DNA of 20,967 nt, taken from IMG/VR virus record IMGVR_UViG_3300011116_000761, positions 1-20,967 of that record; one strand, written 5' to 3'. This DNA comes from a virus. The translations under genes and the position numbers were made by a program. This document shows positions 6,452 to 13,285 of this stretch, piece after piece. Below the pieces are notes generated by a model. The model saw only the letters and a list, made by a program, of their open reading frames with translations, made no database searches and had not been told where the DNA came from. Numbering within the stretch: the first letter of the stretch is position 1; each line of letters begins with the position of its first letter.

Positions 6452-7705
6452 ATGGCGACGACGGCGATTTGGGGTCAGACGTATCGGGTGTTGATGGACA
6501 CCGGGCTAGTGCAGGACGCATTCACTTTGGATTCGTCCACACTCGACGGCCCTGATGTGTTGGATGGTTCAACAAACTTCGCTGACGTCACCGAGTATGT
6601 GACGAGTGTGTCGATTCGTCGTGGTCGTGCAACACAGTTGGACACGATGAGTGTCGGTCAAGCCACCATCGTGCTCGATGACAAGGCTTCTGGGCGTTCG
6701 TTTGATCCGGCGAACACGGCGTCACCGTTCGTGCAGGACGGGTACGGTATCGCCCCACGACGCTTCGTTCAGGTCTACGGTGGGACGGCAGGTCAGGAGC
6801 CGTTGTTCGTTGGTCGTGTGAACGACTTGGACATTGACTATCAGCAGCCGGACAACAGTTTCGCCATCGTCACCTGCGTCGACGATCTCTCCACGCTTGG
6901 TCGCACCAACCTGACCGCCTTCAATCCATCCAGCCAACTCACCTCCGCACGAGTCTCAGCCATCCTCGATCGACCCGAAGTCGCCTACTCGACAGCGACC
7001 CGCAGTATTGCAACTGGTGTGGCCACCGTCGGCACCGTCGCCTACGACGCCAACGACAATGTCAAGTCAGCCATCGACGCAGTCGTGCTCGCAGAGGACG
7101 GACGTTTCTTCGTGAACCGTGGCGGGACAGCAGTCTTCCAGCCGAGGATTTCGTTCTCCTTTGACACGGCAGACATCAAGTTCTCCGACACACCAGCCGG
7201 AACCGTCATCGCCTACCAAGAACTCTCCGTCGGCTACGGAGCCGAAACCCTCTACAACCGAGTCCAAGTCGGCGTCCAAGGCCTCGCCGTCTCCACCGCA
7301 GTCGACACCACCTCCACATCAGAGTTCGGCGTCAACACACTCAGCCTCAGCGACATCCCGCTCAACACCCAAGCAGCAGGCGACACCCTGGCAGCCAACC
7401 TGTTGGCGAAGTACAAAGACCCGGTCGTGCGCTTCAACGAAATGAGCGTCATCCTCAACGGCCTCACAGCCGCCAACGCCCAAGCCGTCTCCATCCTCGA
7501 CATCGGCGACCTCGTAGAAATCACCAAGACCTACACCACCGGCGCACCCACCACCGTCACCAAAACCATGTACATCGAGAACCTCGCCCACGACATCACC
7601 CCAGGTTCACACCGCATCCGACTCGGCCTCGGCCAAGCCCAACTCCTCACCCAATTCATCCTCAACACCAGCGAACTTGATGACACCAATGTTGGACTAG
7701 CATAG
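6452..7705 (+). CDS. Minor tail protein (distal tail / baseplate hub-type)
   Basis: A 417-aa beta-rich protein starting 3 bp after the tape measure stop, the slot of distal tail and hub proteins. It contains VTEYVTSVSIRRGRATQLDTMSVGQATIVLDD near residues 45-80, a beta sandwich opening seen in actinophage minor tail proteins, then FVGRVNDLDIDYQ, the 'G-R-V-x-D-L' strand typical of hub-like proteins. The C-terminal part (SILDIGDLVEITKT...YIENLAHDITPGSHRIRLGLGQ) also fits these hub proteins. It probably forms the ring at the tail tip and anchors the fibre downstream. Base usage changes sharply inside the gene: the first ~400 bases are G/T-ending, the remainder C/A-ending. Confidence 0.7.
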   Translation: MATTAIWGQTYRVLMDTGLVQDAFTLDSSTLDGPDVLDGSTNFADVTEYVTSVSIRRGRATQLDTMSVGQATIVLDDKASGRSFDPANTASPFVQDGYGIAPRRFVQVYGGTAGQEPLFVGRVNDLDIDYQQPDNSFAIVTCVDDLSTLGRTNLTAFNPSSQLTSARVSAILDRPEVAYSTATRSIATGVATVGTVAYDANDNVKSAIDAVVLAEDGRFFVNRGGTAVFQPRISFSFDTADIKFSDTPAGTVIAYQELSVGYGAETLYNRVQVGVQGLAVSTAVDTTSTSEFGVNTLSLSDIPLNTQAAGDTLAANLLAKYKDPVVRFNEMSVILNGLTAANAQAVSILDIGDLVEITKTYTTGAPTTVTKTMYIENLAHDITPGSHRIRLGLGQAQLLTQFILNTSELDDTNVGLA

Positions 7706-7713
7706 GCATCCGT

Positions 7714-8847
7714 ATGGCCAAGCAAACCTTCACCAGTGGACAGGTGCTCACCGCACAGCAGATGAACGATCTGCAAACCAACGACTTCAACATGTCGGTC
7801 TCCACACAAACCGCCAACTACACACTCGTCGCAGCCGACAAAGGCACACGAGAAGTGATGAACATGTCAACCGCAGGAACCGTCACCGTACCGAACAGCA
7901 CGTTCAATGCAGGTGATGCGGTGTGGTTGCATTCGATTGGATCAGGCACCATCACCATCTCAGCTGGTGCTGGTTTGACTCTCAACTCTTCAGCAGGTAC
8001 AGCACCGACATTGGCGCAATGGGAGGGCGGAGTCGTTTATTTCACCAGTGCGTCAGCAGCAATCTTTTTTCGCGGTGGCTCACGCAACACTCTAAACGTC
8101 GAGTTCCTGCTGGTCGGTGGCGGTGGTGCTGGCGGATACAACTTTGGAGGTGGCGGTGGCGGTGGCGGATTCGTCACGGGTTCAGGCATCATCGGCAAGA
8201 CCACCTACACAGTGAAGGTCGGTGCTGGCGGTGCGGCGGCACGAGCTCGTTATGTTCCGTCTGGTACTGCTTCATCATTTATTGGGTCATCTAATGGTGG
8301 TGGCGGCTCAGGAACAGATGACCAGAAGCAGGGTGCAAATGGTGGTTCGGGCGGTGGCGGTGGAAATGCGGCTAGCACAGGTGGAACAGGAATAAGCGGA
8401 GAAGGCAACAACGGTGGTTCTGGTTCTGGTGCTGGTGCTGGCGGTGGCGGTGGCGGTGCTGGCGGTGTTGGCTCTAACGGCTCTGGAACTACGGGCGGCA
8501 ATGGCGGTGCGGCATCAACAAACAACTACACAGGTACTACCATCTCGTATTCGGGTGGCGGTGGTGGAGGTGGTTCAACAGGCGGCACAGGTGGGACAAA
8601 TGCTGGAAACGGAAATCCAACAACGGCAACAGCAGGCGTAGCAAATCGTGGTGGTGGTGGCGGCGGTGCTGGCGCAGGTGGCGCAACCGATGGTGGCAAT
8701 GGCGGTTCGGGTCGTGTTGTCGTGCGGTGGCTCACTGCCAATGCTGCGGGACTCTCAATTAGCGTCACCGGAACAACAACCAATGGCACCGACGGTTCCT
8801 ACACTTGGTATGCCTGGGATTCGACCGGAACATTGGTGGTGGCGTAA
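7714..8847 (+). CDS. Glycine-rich minor tail / adhesin-like receptor-binding protein
   Basis: A 377-aa protein. The N-terminus (FTSGQVLTAQQMNDLQTN) is a short motif that recurs at the start of phage tail fibre proteins and probably attaches to the tail tip. Residues about 30-120 are beta-rich (STAGTVTVPNS, GTITISAGAGLTLN), resembling a small fibre-base domain. Residues about 134-330 are a glycine-rich domain that begins EFLLVGGGGAGG and includes YTVKVGAGGAA and SGRVVVRW, the pattern of polyglycine-II sandwich adhesins in other phages. Between the Gly runs are short variable loops that would contact the receptor. The last 40 residues form another strand-rich cap. It is probably the host-recognition protein. 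The ending overlaps the next gene by TAATG. Confidence 0.7.
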   Translation: MAKQTFTSGQVLTAQQMNDLQTNDFNMSVSTQTANYTLVAADKGTREVMNMSTAGTVTVPNSTFNAGDAVWLHSIGSGTITISAGAGLTLNSSAGTAPTLAQWEGGVVYFTSASAAIFFRGGSRNTLNVEFLLVGGGGAGGYNFGGGGGGGGFVTGSGIIGKTTYTVKVGAGGAAARARYVPSGTASSFIGSSNGGGGSGTDDQKQGANGGSGGGGGNAASTGGTGISGEGNNGGSGSGAGAGGGGGGAGGVGSNGSGTTGGNGGAASTNNYTGTTISYSGGGGGGGSTGGTGGTNAGNGNPTTATAGVANRGGGGGGAGAGGATDGGNGGSGRVVVRWLTANAAGLSISVTGTTTNGTDGSYTWYAWDSTGTLVVA

Positions 8848-9098
8848 TGGCACATTTCGCATTAGTAGATGACACGAACACGGTGCGTGAAGTGATTGTG
8901 ATTGGCAACGATGATTGTGGTGGTGGAGAGTTCCCCGAATCGGAACCAATCGGTCAAGCGTTCATTGCGTCCATCGGTCTGACTGGCACATGGTTGCAAA
9001 CGAGTTATCACGCTAACTTCAGGTCCAAGTATGCGGGCATCGGCGACGTCTATGTTGCCGAGTCTGACGAGTTCGTTTTGCCGACAACTGAGGCGTGA
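8847..9098 (+). CDS. Small phage virion-type protein (GTWLQTSYHxNFRxxYAGIG family)
   Basis: An 83-aa protein; ATG 8847 is chosen because it overlaps the previous stop (TAATG). A longer frame back to 8805 lies inside the previous gene. The sequence begins MAHFALVDDTNTVREVIVIGNDD and contains GTWLQTSYHANFRSKYAGIGDVY. I recognise this pattern ('M-A-H-F-A ... V-x-x-V-I-V-x-x-N-D' and 'T-W-x-Q-T-S-Y-N-x-x-F-R-x-x-Y-A-G-I-G') as a widespread small protein of aquatic phages, usually encoded close to tail fibre genes. Its function is unknown to me; it is probably a structural or fibre-associated component. Its stop overlaps the GTG start of the next gene. Confidence 0.7.
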   Translation: MAHFALVDDTNTVREVIVIGNDDCGGGEFPESEPIGQAFIASIGLTGTWLQTSYHANFRSKYAGIGDVYVAESDEFVLPTTEA

Positions 9099-10468
9099 AG
9101 CGTGCGCTGATTGCGCTCCCCGCCATACTCTTTGCGTTCTGGCCATACCAAGCGCAAGCAGAACCGTTGCCTGGACTCAATGCCGTCGGCTACACCTACC
9201 AGCCGACTGGGATACCAACTCGAAGTGACGACCTCTACCCGACATGCGGATCGGAGATAGAGAACAACATCAACCGCAACTACAACGGTGAACCATTCCA
9301 ATCATGCGGATGGGACTTCTTCATGATTCATTACTCCGGGTACATCACCATCCCCGAACACGACACAATCCGATTCATGGTCGCAGCCGATGATGGTGGC
9401 ACCATCAACATCGCCGGAACAGAGTTCGGCACATGGAACCTCAAAGGCTGCTCATGGTCTCAACAAGTCGCCCTCAACGTCCAACCCGGCTCACAACCGT
9501 TGGATGGCTGGTTCTTCGAGTGGGGTGGCGGAGCGTGCTACATGCTCGCCTGGAACATCGACGAAACAGGTTGGGCCATCGTCCCCGACGAAGCGTTCAC
9601 CCGCAACGAGGTTGCCTCACCGACCACGACCACCGAACCTGAGACCACCACAACCGAAGCCTCGACCACCACGACCGAGCCAGTCACCACCACAACTGAG
9701 GCCGTCACCACGACGATTGAACAGACGACGACTACAACCACCACTGTCTATGTCACCCCGGCAACAACGACATCCACCACTGTCTATGTCGAACCAACAA
9801 CTACCACGACAACCACGACTGAGCCACCAACCACCACCACCGAATCCACGACCACAACAACTCAGCCGGAGGAAACAACTACGACGACGCAGGCTCCTGA
9901 TCCAGTTCCCGTGACGACTCTGCCAGACGAGCCTGAGCTTCCTCAATCAACAACCACCGAACCAGCACCCACAACCACAACACTCCCGGAGCCAATAGAA
10001 GAGCCACAGCCAGAAGAAGAACCACAACCTGAAACGGCACTCTCCGAAGAACAGGTTGACGCAGCCATAGAAACCCTGCTCAAAGACGTCGCCGATCTCC
10101 CAGCCGAAGAGATTGTCGCAGCTGTCGCAACCGTCCTGGCTGCCCAACCCACCTCCGAGCAGGCAACCCAACTTGCCACCAGCGCCGAAGTGTTGGCGGT
10201 CATCACCGAGGAACAGGCTGAAGCAATCTTTGAGACCATCAGCGTCGAGGACTTGACGGCTGCTGATGGTGAAGCCATCGTCGAGGCAGTCCAAGACGCA
10301 CCCAAGAAAGTACGCAAAGCGTTCGAGGCGGCCATCAACGTGTTCACCGGACTGTTTGATTCCTATGTGATGATTGGCTCAACAATCCCGGTCAGCGAAC
10401 GAAGGACATTGGTTGCCGTGTCTTCTACACTTGTTGCCGTCGGCACCAGCCTGCGTAGACGGAATTAG
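9095..10468 (+). CDS. Secreted PA14-like, Thr-rich surface protein with hydrophobic C-terminus
   Basis: A 457-aa protein with a GTG start overlapping the previous TGA. Residues 1-22 are a signal peptide (basic MKR, hydrophobic core, AQA cleavage site). Residues about 25-165 resemble a PA14 beta domain: HYSGYITIPEHDTIRFMVAA followed by DDGG and INIAG, the calcium-binding 'D-D-G' turn, with four or more Cys (51, 71, 119, 148) that could form disulfides. Residues about 174-300 are Thr/Glu/Pro repeats like linkers in actinobacterial wall proteins. Residues about 315-420 are acidic Ala-rich helices. The end (RRTLVAVSSTLVAVG then RRRN) looks like a weak membrane anchor. It could be exported to the host envelope during infection or be a virion carbohydrate-binding protein. 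Both the role and the location are inferred. Confidence 0.65.
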   Translation: MKRALIALPAILFAFWPYQAQAEPLPGLNAVGYTYQPTGIPTRSDDLYPTCGSEIENNINRNYNGEPFQSCGWDFFMIHYSGYITIPEHDTIRFMVAADDGGTINIAGTEFGTWNLKGCSWSQQVALNVQPGSQPLDGWFFEWGGGACYMLAWNIDETGWAIVPDEAFTRNEVASPTTTTEPETTTTEASTTTTEPVTTTTEAVTTTIEQTTTTTTTVYVTPATTTSTTVYVEPTTTTTTTTEPPTTTTESTTTTTQPEETTTTTQAPDPVPVTTLPDEPELPQSTTTEPAPTTTTLPEPIEEPQPEEEPQPETALSEEQVDAAIETLLKDVADLPAEEIVAAVATVLAAQPTSEQATQLATSAEVLAVITEEQAEAIFETISVEDLTAADGEAIVEAVQDAPKKVRKAFEAAINVFTGLFDSYVMIGSTIPVSERRTLVAVSSTLVAVGTSLRRRN

Positions 10469-10470
10469 CA

Positions 10471-10647
10471 ATGTTCAAGAAAATCGGGCATGAAATACTT
10501 GCGCTCGGCTTCACCCTCGGCGCATCAGCCATCACCATCATGACCCTCTCTGGACCCATCCAGAACTGGGCGCTGTTCTTCACATTCCTGTCACTCGCAC
10601 TACACTTGGCAGGAACAGCAACACAGGGAGACGGAGATGACAACTGA
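10471..10647 (+). CDS. Small two-TM membrane protein (holin candidate)
   Basis: A 58-aa ORF starting 2 bp after the preceding stop and overlapping the next gene by 11 bp. It has two hydrophobic segments, roughly residues 9-27 (ILALGFTLGASAITIMTLSG) and 33-51 (WALFFTFLSLALHLAGTA), a basic N-terminus (FKK) and an acidic C-terminus (GDGDDN). This is the layout of a short class II-type holin and it sits two genes before the endolysin. An antiholin or an unrelated membrane peptide is equally possible. It is absent from usual gene calls because of its size. Confidence 0.55.
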   Translation: MFKKIGHEILALGFTLGASAITIMTLSGPIQNWALFFTFLSLALHLAGTATQGDGDDN

Positions 10648-10900
10648 CATGGGAATCAAACAGAATGCAACCATCGCACGCTTCCTCGACCTAGGTCAAC
10701 GACTCTTCTCGCTATTCCTCGCACGAGCACTCCCAGCCGTCACCGGCGGAGCAGTCATCGGCGTCTCCGTCAGCAAGGCAGCAATCTTGGCTGGTGCAAT
10801 GGCCGTCCTCGAAGTCGTCCAGAAGCTCGCCTCGGCATCGACCGACGGTGAATTGACCAGCGACGAAATCAAAGAAGCGTTCAGCAACGGCAAGAAGTAA
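10637..10900 (+). CDS. Membrane protein, holin-like
   Basis: An 87-aa protein with GGAGACGGAG immediately before ATG 10637. After an amphipathic N-terminus (ATIARFLDLGQRLFSLFLARA) there is a small-residue hydrophobic stretch (PAVTGGAVIGVSVSKAAILAGAMAVLEVV, about residues 33-61), then a soluble tail STDGELTSDEIKEAFSNGKK. The 'D-G-x-L-T-x-D-E-I-x-x-A-F' tail recurs in holin-like proteins of tailed phages. It directly precedes the endolysin gene, sharing TAATG, so it is the best holin candidate in the window. Confidence 0.6.
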   Translation: MTTDMGIKQNATIARFLDLGQRLFSLFLARALPAVTGGAVIGVSVSKAAILAGAMAVLEVVQKLASASTDGELTSDEIKEAFSNGKK

Positions 10901-11460
10901 TGGCTCGTCAACTTCCGATCGTCAAGGTTGTCTTCCCTTCCGACCTGAAGGGATGCAAACCCGGCGAGATTCCAGCCAACCTGCTTCGTGCAATCGAAGG
11001 CAAAGGCAAACTGCATCACCTCGCTGCCGACTGCTACGAGGCCATGGATGCGGCTGCCAACGCAGAAGGCATCGACCTCTCACCAACCTCACAGGCTGAC
11101 ACTTATCGCAGTTTGGAAACTCAGGAGTATGGCTTCTATCAGCGATACACCGACACCCCGAACAAGAAACAGATGAAGCAAAAGCCCAAGGTGTACAAAG
11201 GCAAAGCCTGGTATCTCAAGTCGCCGAAACTGGCGCCGATGGCGGTACCGGGTACCTCTATGCATAATTACGGGCTGGCCATTGACATTGCTAATGCATC
11301 CGGCAAGAGGCTTGACTGGCTGCTCGCCAATGCTCAACGCTTCGGATTTTCTTGGGAGCTACAGAGCGAGCCATGGCACCTGCGCATGGTGTGCGGTGAC
11401 CAAGTGCCGGATGCTGTGAAGGAATGGCTCGCCAACAAACCAGCAGAAGACAATGCTTGA
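10900..11460 (+). CDS. Endolysin: M15 (VanY-type) D,D/L,D-carboxypeptidase
   Basis: A 186-aa enzyme predicted to cut the peptide side chains of peptidoglycan. The M15 signature is complete: SMHNYGLAIDI (H122 and D129, two zinc ligands) and SEPWHLRM (E157 catalytic, H160 third zinc ligand), with FGFSWE between them. The N-terminal half (TYRSLETQEYGFYQRYTD) carries the 'Y-R-S-x-x-x-Q' substrate-side motif of the family. No signal peptide and no separate cell-wall-binding domain is visible, so release depends on a holin; two candidates lie directly upstream. The stop overlaps the next start by 8 bp. The stretch encoding the catalytic core (about 11215-11400) uses codons (CTG, GCG, AGG, CAT, AAT) that differ from its surroundings. 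Confidence 0.85.
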   Translation: MARQLPIVKVVFPSDLKGCKPGEIPANLLRAIEGKGKLHHLAADCYEAMDAAANAEGIDLSPTSQADTYRSLETQEYGFYQRYTDTPNKKQMKQKPKVYKGKAWYLKSPKLAPMAVPGTSMHNYGLAIDIANASGKRLDWLLANAQRFGFSWELQSEPWHLRMVCGDQVPDAVKEWLANKPAEDNA

Positions 11461-11713
11461 CCAAGGCTGGGCGCTCCTCCTCACCGCAGTAGTGGCTGGT
11501 GTTGCCTCGATCATCGTGGCCGTCATCCAGCAGTTTCGCCGGGAGAATCACGCCGACCATGCCAAGGTGATGGACGCACTCAACCGGGTATCCAACACAA
11601 TGGAACGAGTCGAGGGTAAGGTGGATTCACACATTGAATGGCACCTAACAGGAGGGACCACGAATGGGAGAGTTCCTAGACGCAGTAAAACAGGAAGCCG
11701 CAAAGCGTCCTAA
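11453..11713 (+). CDS. DUF2746-like membrane protein with coiled coil
   Basis: An 86-aa protein with one N-terminal TM helix (about residues 6-25, WALLLTAVVAGVASIIVAVI), followed by QQFRRENHADHAKVMDALNR and VEGKVDSHIEWH, a short coiled coil. The 'F-R-R-E-N-x-x-D-H' and 'V-x-x-K-x-D-x-H-x-x-W-H' signature matches a family common next to actinophage endolysins (DUF2746 as I recall it), sometimes listed as holin or lysis accessory. The start overlaps the end of the endolysin gene. The C-terminus is basic (RVPRRSKTGSRK) and its last 50 bp overlap the following gene. Confidence 0.65.
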   Translation: MLDQGWALLLTAVVAGVASIIVAVIQQFRRENHADHAKVMDALNRVSNTMERVEGKVDSHIEWHLTGGTTNGRVPRRSKTGSRKAS

Positions 11714-11894
11714 CGCCAACAAAGCCGACTCACGCCTCCGTGAGTTCCTCGGCGACCGATGGAAAGACTTCGAGAAAGCGTGCCGTGATGTTGGTATCGC
11801 CACCTCCGTCATCCATCGGGTACTCAAGAACCAAGGGTTCTCCATCTCCTACTCAGCGTTGACTCGTATCCGCACGGAGATTCAGGACTCATGA
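11664..11894 (+). CDS. Small helix-turn-helix-like protein
   Basis: A 76-aa basic protein whose start is fixed by AGGAGGG (11650-11656). It is helical, with KDFEKACRDVGIATSVIHRVLK followed by SYSALTRIRTEIQ, a spacing compatible with a helix-turn-helix or a small winged DNA-binding fold. It overlaps the previous gene by 50 bp, an unusually long overlap, and the next by 4 bp (ATGA). Pairing with a downstream phosphoesterase suggests that the two act together, but the role is unknown. It could be a regulator, or an accessory subunit for the phosphoesterase. Confidence 0.55.
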   Translation: MGEFLDAVKQEAAKRPNANKADSRLREFLGDRWKDFEKACRDVGIATSVIHRVLKNQGFSISYSALTRIRTEIQDS

Positions 11895-12898
11895 ACGCCT
11901 ATGAAGAACAATCACAAATTGACGAACTCCAACGCCTCCTCAAAAAGGCGCAAGGAGAAGCAGCCCGAAACAAACGACGAACCGACGACATCGTCCAAGC
12001 CATCTATCAGGCCGCCTATGAGGCCGCTAAGGCATCTGGGCGAGGACTCACTGTCAAGCGCCCTGCCGTGGATAAGCGACGTAAAGGGCATGAGGTCGCA
12101 TTGGTTCACGCCACCGACTGGCAGTTAGGCAAGAAGACATCGTCGTACAACATTGCGGTCGCTGATCGGCGCATCGCCGAGTTCACCGACAAGGTCATCA
12201 GCCTCACGGAGATTCAACGCAAAGACCACCCGGTTGATGAATGCGTCCTGATGTTGGGTGGGGACATGGTGGAGGGCGGTGGGAATGTATTTAGTTCTCA
12301 AGTTTGGGAGATTGAAGCCCACCTGTTCGAGCAGCTCTTTGAGACCGCTCGACTCATCGAACGGATGGTGCGCACGTTGCAGGCAAACTTCGCCAAACCG
12401 TTGCGTATCGTCTGCGAATGGGGCAACCACGGACGCCTCGGACGGTACGGTGACGGCACCTACGCCGGGGACAACGCCGACCGAATGGCCTACAAGATCG
12501 CCCAAGACCGAACCACCGACCTCCCAGCCATCTGGCAACACTCCGACGGCTGGTATCAACAATTCGCCGTCGGCAAGTATCGAGTCCTCCTCGTCCACGG
12601 AGACGAAATCAAGAGCTTCGGAGGGAACGTCCCCGCATTCGGCATCATGCGCAAAGTCAACGCCTGGGCATCAGGCGTCATCCCCGACTTCGACGACTGC
12701 TACATGGGCCACTACCACCAGAACATCACCATGACCCTCGCCAACGGTGGACGAGTGTTCGTCTCCGGCAGCATCGAATCAGACTCCGACTACGCCAAAG
12801 AGTTCGTCGCAGCCACCGGCAAACCATCCCAACGCCTCCACTTCATCAACCCTGAACGAGGCAGCGTCACCGCAGAGTACGTCGTATGGCTCTCCTAA
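11891..12898 (+). CDS. Calcineurin-like metallophosphoesterase
   Basis: A 335-aa protein with the standard dimetal phosphoesterase motifs in order: HATDWQLG (D76, with Gln78 in the place usually held by His), MLGGDMVEGG (D125), EWGNHGR (N179, H180), LLVHGDE (H236) and YMGHYHQN (H274, H276). The first ~65 residues are a charged helical extension (IDELQRLLKKAQGEAARNKR) that may form a coiled coil for oligomerisation. Phage members may act on nucleic acid or cyclic nucleotides; the substrate cannot be assigned. The 'D-W-Q' variant of motif I recurs in phage homologues as I remember them, so the enzyme is probably active. It overlaps the genes on both sides. Confidence 0.8.
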   Translation: MNAYEEQSQIDELQRLLKKAQGEAARNKRRTDDIVQAIYQAAYEAAKASGRGLTVKRPAVDKRRKGHEVALVHATDWQLGKKTSSYNIAVADRRIAEFTDKVISLTEIQRKDHPVDECVLMLGGDMVEGGGNVFSSQVWEIEAHLFEQLFETARLIERMVRTLQANFAKPLRIVCEWGNHGRLGRYGDGTYAGDNADRMAYKIAQDRTTDLPAIWQHSDGWYQQFAVGKYRVLLVHGDEIKSFGGNVPAFGIMRKVNAWASGVIPDFDDCYMGHYHQNITMTLANGGRVFVSGSIESDSDYAKEFVAATGKPSQRLHFINPERGSVTAEYVVWLS

Positions 12899-13146
12899 AC
12901 GAAGCAACCCTCGGCATCGTGACATGGCATGACGCCCACGCCGAATCAGAATGGCAAGACCTAGACAACCTCGACCAAGACCCATACGTCGTGCGGACAG
13001 CCGGATGGATACTCCCCGACCGCAAACCCGGACACATCGTCATCGTCCAATCCATCGGAGCCGACGACTCCTGCGACGGAGTGCTCTGCATCCCCATCGG
13101 AATGGTCGTCAATACCCAGGTAGTGAGCCGAACCGATCTCAGGTAG
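12886..13146 (+). CDS. Small conserved phage protein of unknown function
   Basis: An 86-aa acidic protein overlapping the phosphoesterase gene by 13 bp. It has strand-rich segments: LGIVTWHDAHAESEWQDLDN, PYVVRTAGWIL, GHIVIVQSIG and LCIPIGMVV. The 'W-x-D-A-H' start, the 'T-x-G-W-x-L' strand and the 'I-P-x-G-M-V' ending form a pattern that I have seen in small proteins of diverse tailed phages, always uncharacterised. Two Cys (DSCDGVLC) are close together. The last codons overlap a possible TAGGGT promoter element. It may be produced with the phosphoesterase. Confidence 0.6.
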   Translation: MALLNEATLGIVTWHDAHAESEWQDLDNLDQDPYVVRTAGWILPDRKPGHIVIVQSIGADDSCDGVLCIPIGMVVNTQVVSRTDLR

Positions 13147-13285
13147 GGTTCGACTTAGACATCACAAGGAGGTGTCCACTAGGCTGACGGACGGTAAGTC
13201 CTCGGCCTCGGCGGGCGTCACGAGTTGACTACCCCGCACAGTTTCCCTCCTTGGCTGTGCGGTCACACCCACGAAAGGTCACCTC
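13144..13285 (+). ncRNA. Candidate structured RNA leader with anti-Shine-Dalgarno loop
   Basis: The 139 nt before the secreted lysozyme gene hold no convincing ORF. A TANNNT -10 (TAGGGT, 13144-13149) precedes AAGGAGGTG (13166-13174), a full-strength Shine-Dalgarno with no good start codon behind it. Further on, CCGCACAG (13234-13241) and CTGTGCGG (13255-13262) form an 8-bp hairpin whose loop contains CCTCCTTG (13246-13253), perfectly complementary to CAAGGAGG (13165-13172). The loop equals the 16S anti-Shine-Dalgarno and can also pair with the AAAGG of the lysozyme ribosome binding site (13274-13278). A short GTG ORF of 18 codons (13172-13228) is possible. No known riboswitch class was recognised. 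Confidence 0.35.

Noticed and set aside
8100-8740. GGTGGC-rich DNA looking like a tandem repeat
   Set aside because: Explained by the codons of the glycine-rich protein domain; units are irregular, so I list it as a protein property and not as a DNA repeat array.
9600-9990. ACC/ACA triplet-rich DNA looking like a microsatellite
   Set aside because: Explained by the Thr-rich linker of the secreted protein; synonymous codons vary, indicating coding selection.
13141-13165. tRNA-like GGTTCGA (T-loop) string
   Set aside because: The flanking bases do not pair as a T-stem and no acceptor or anticodon arms are found around it.
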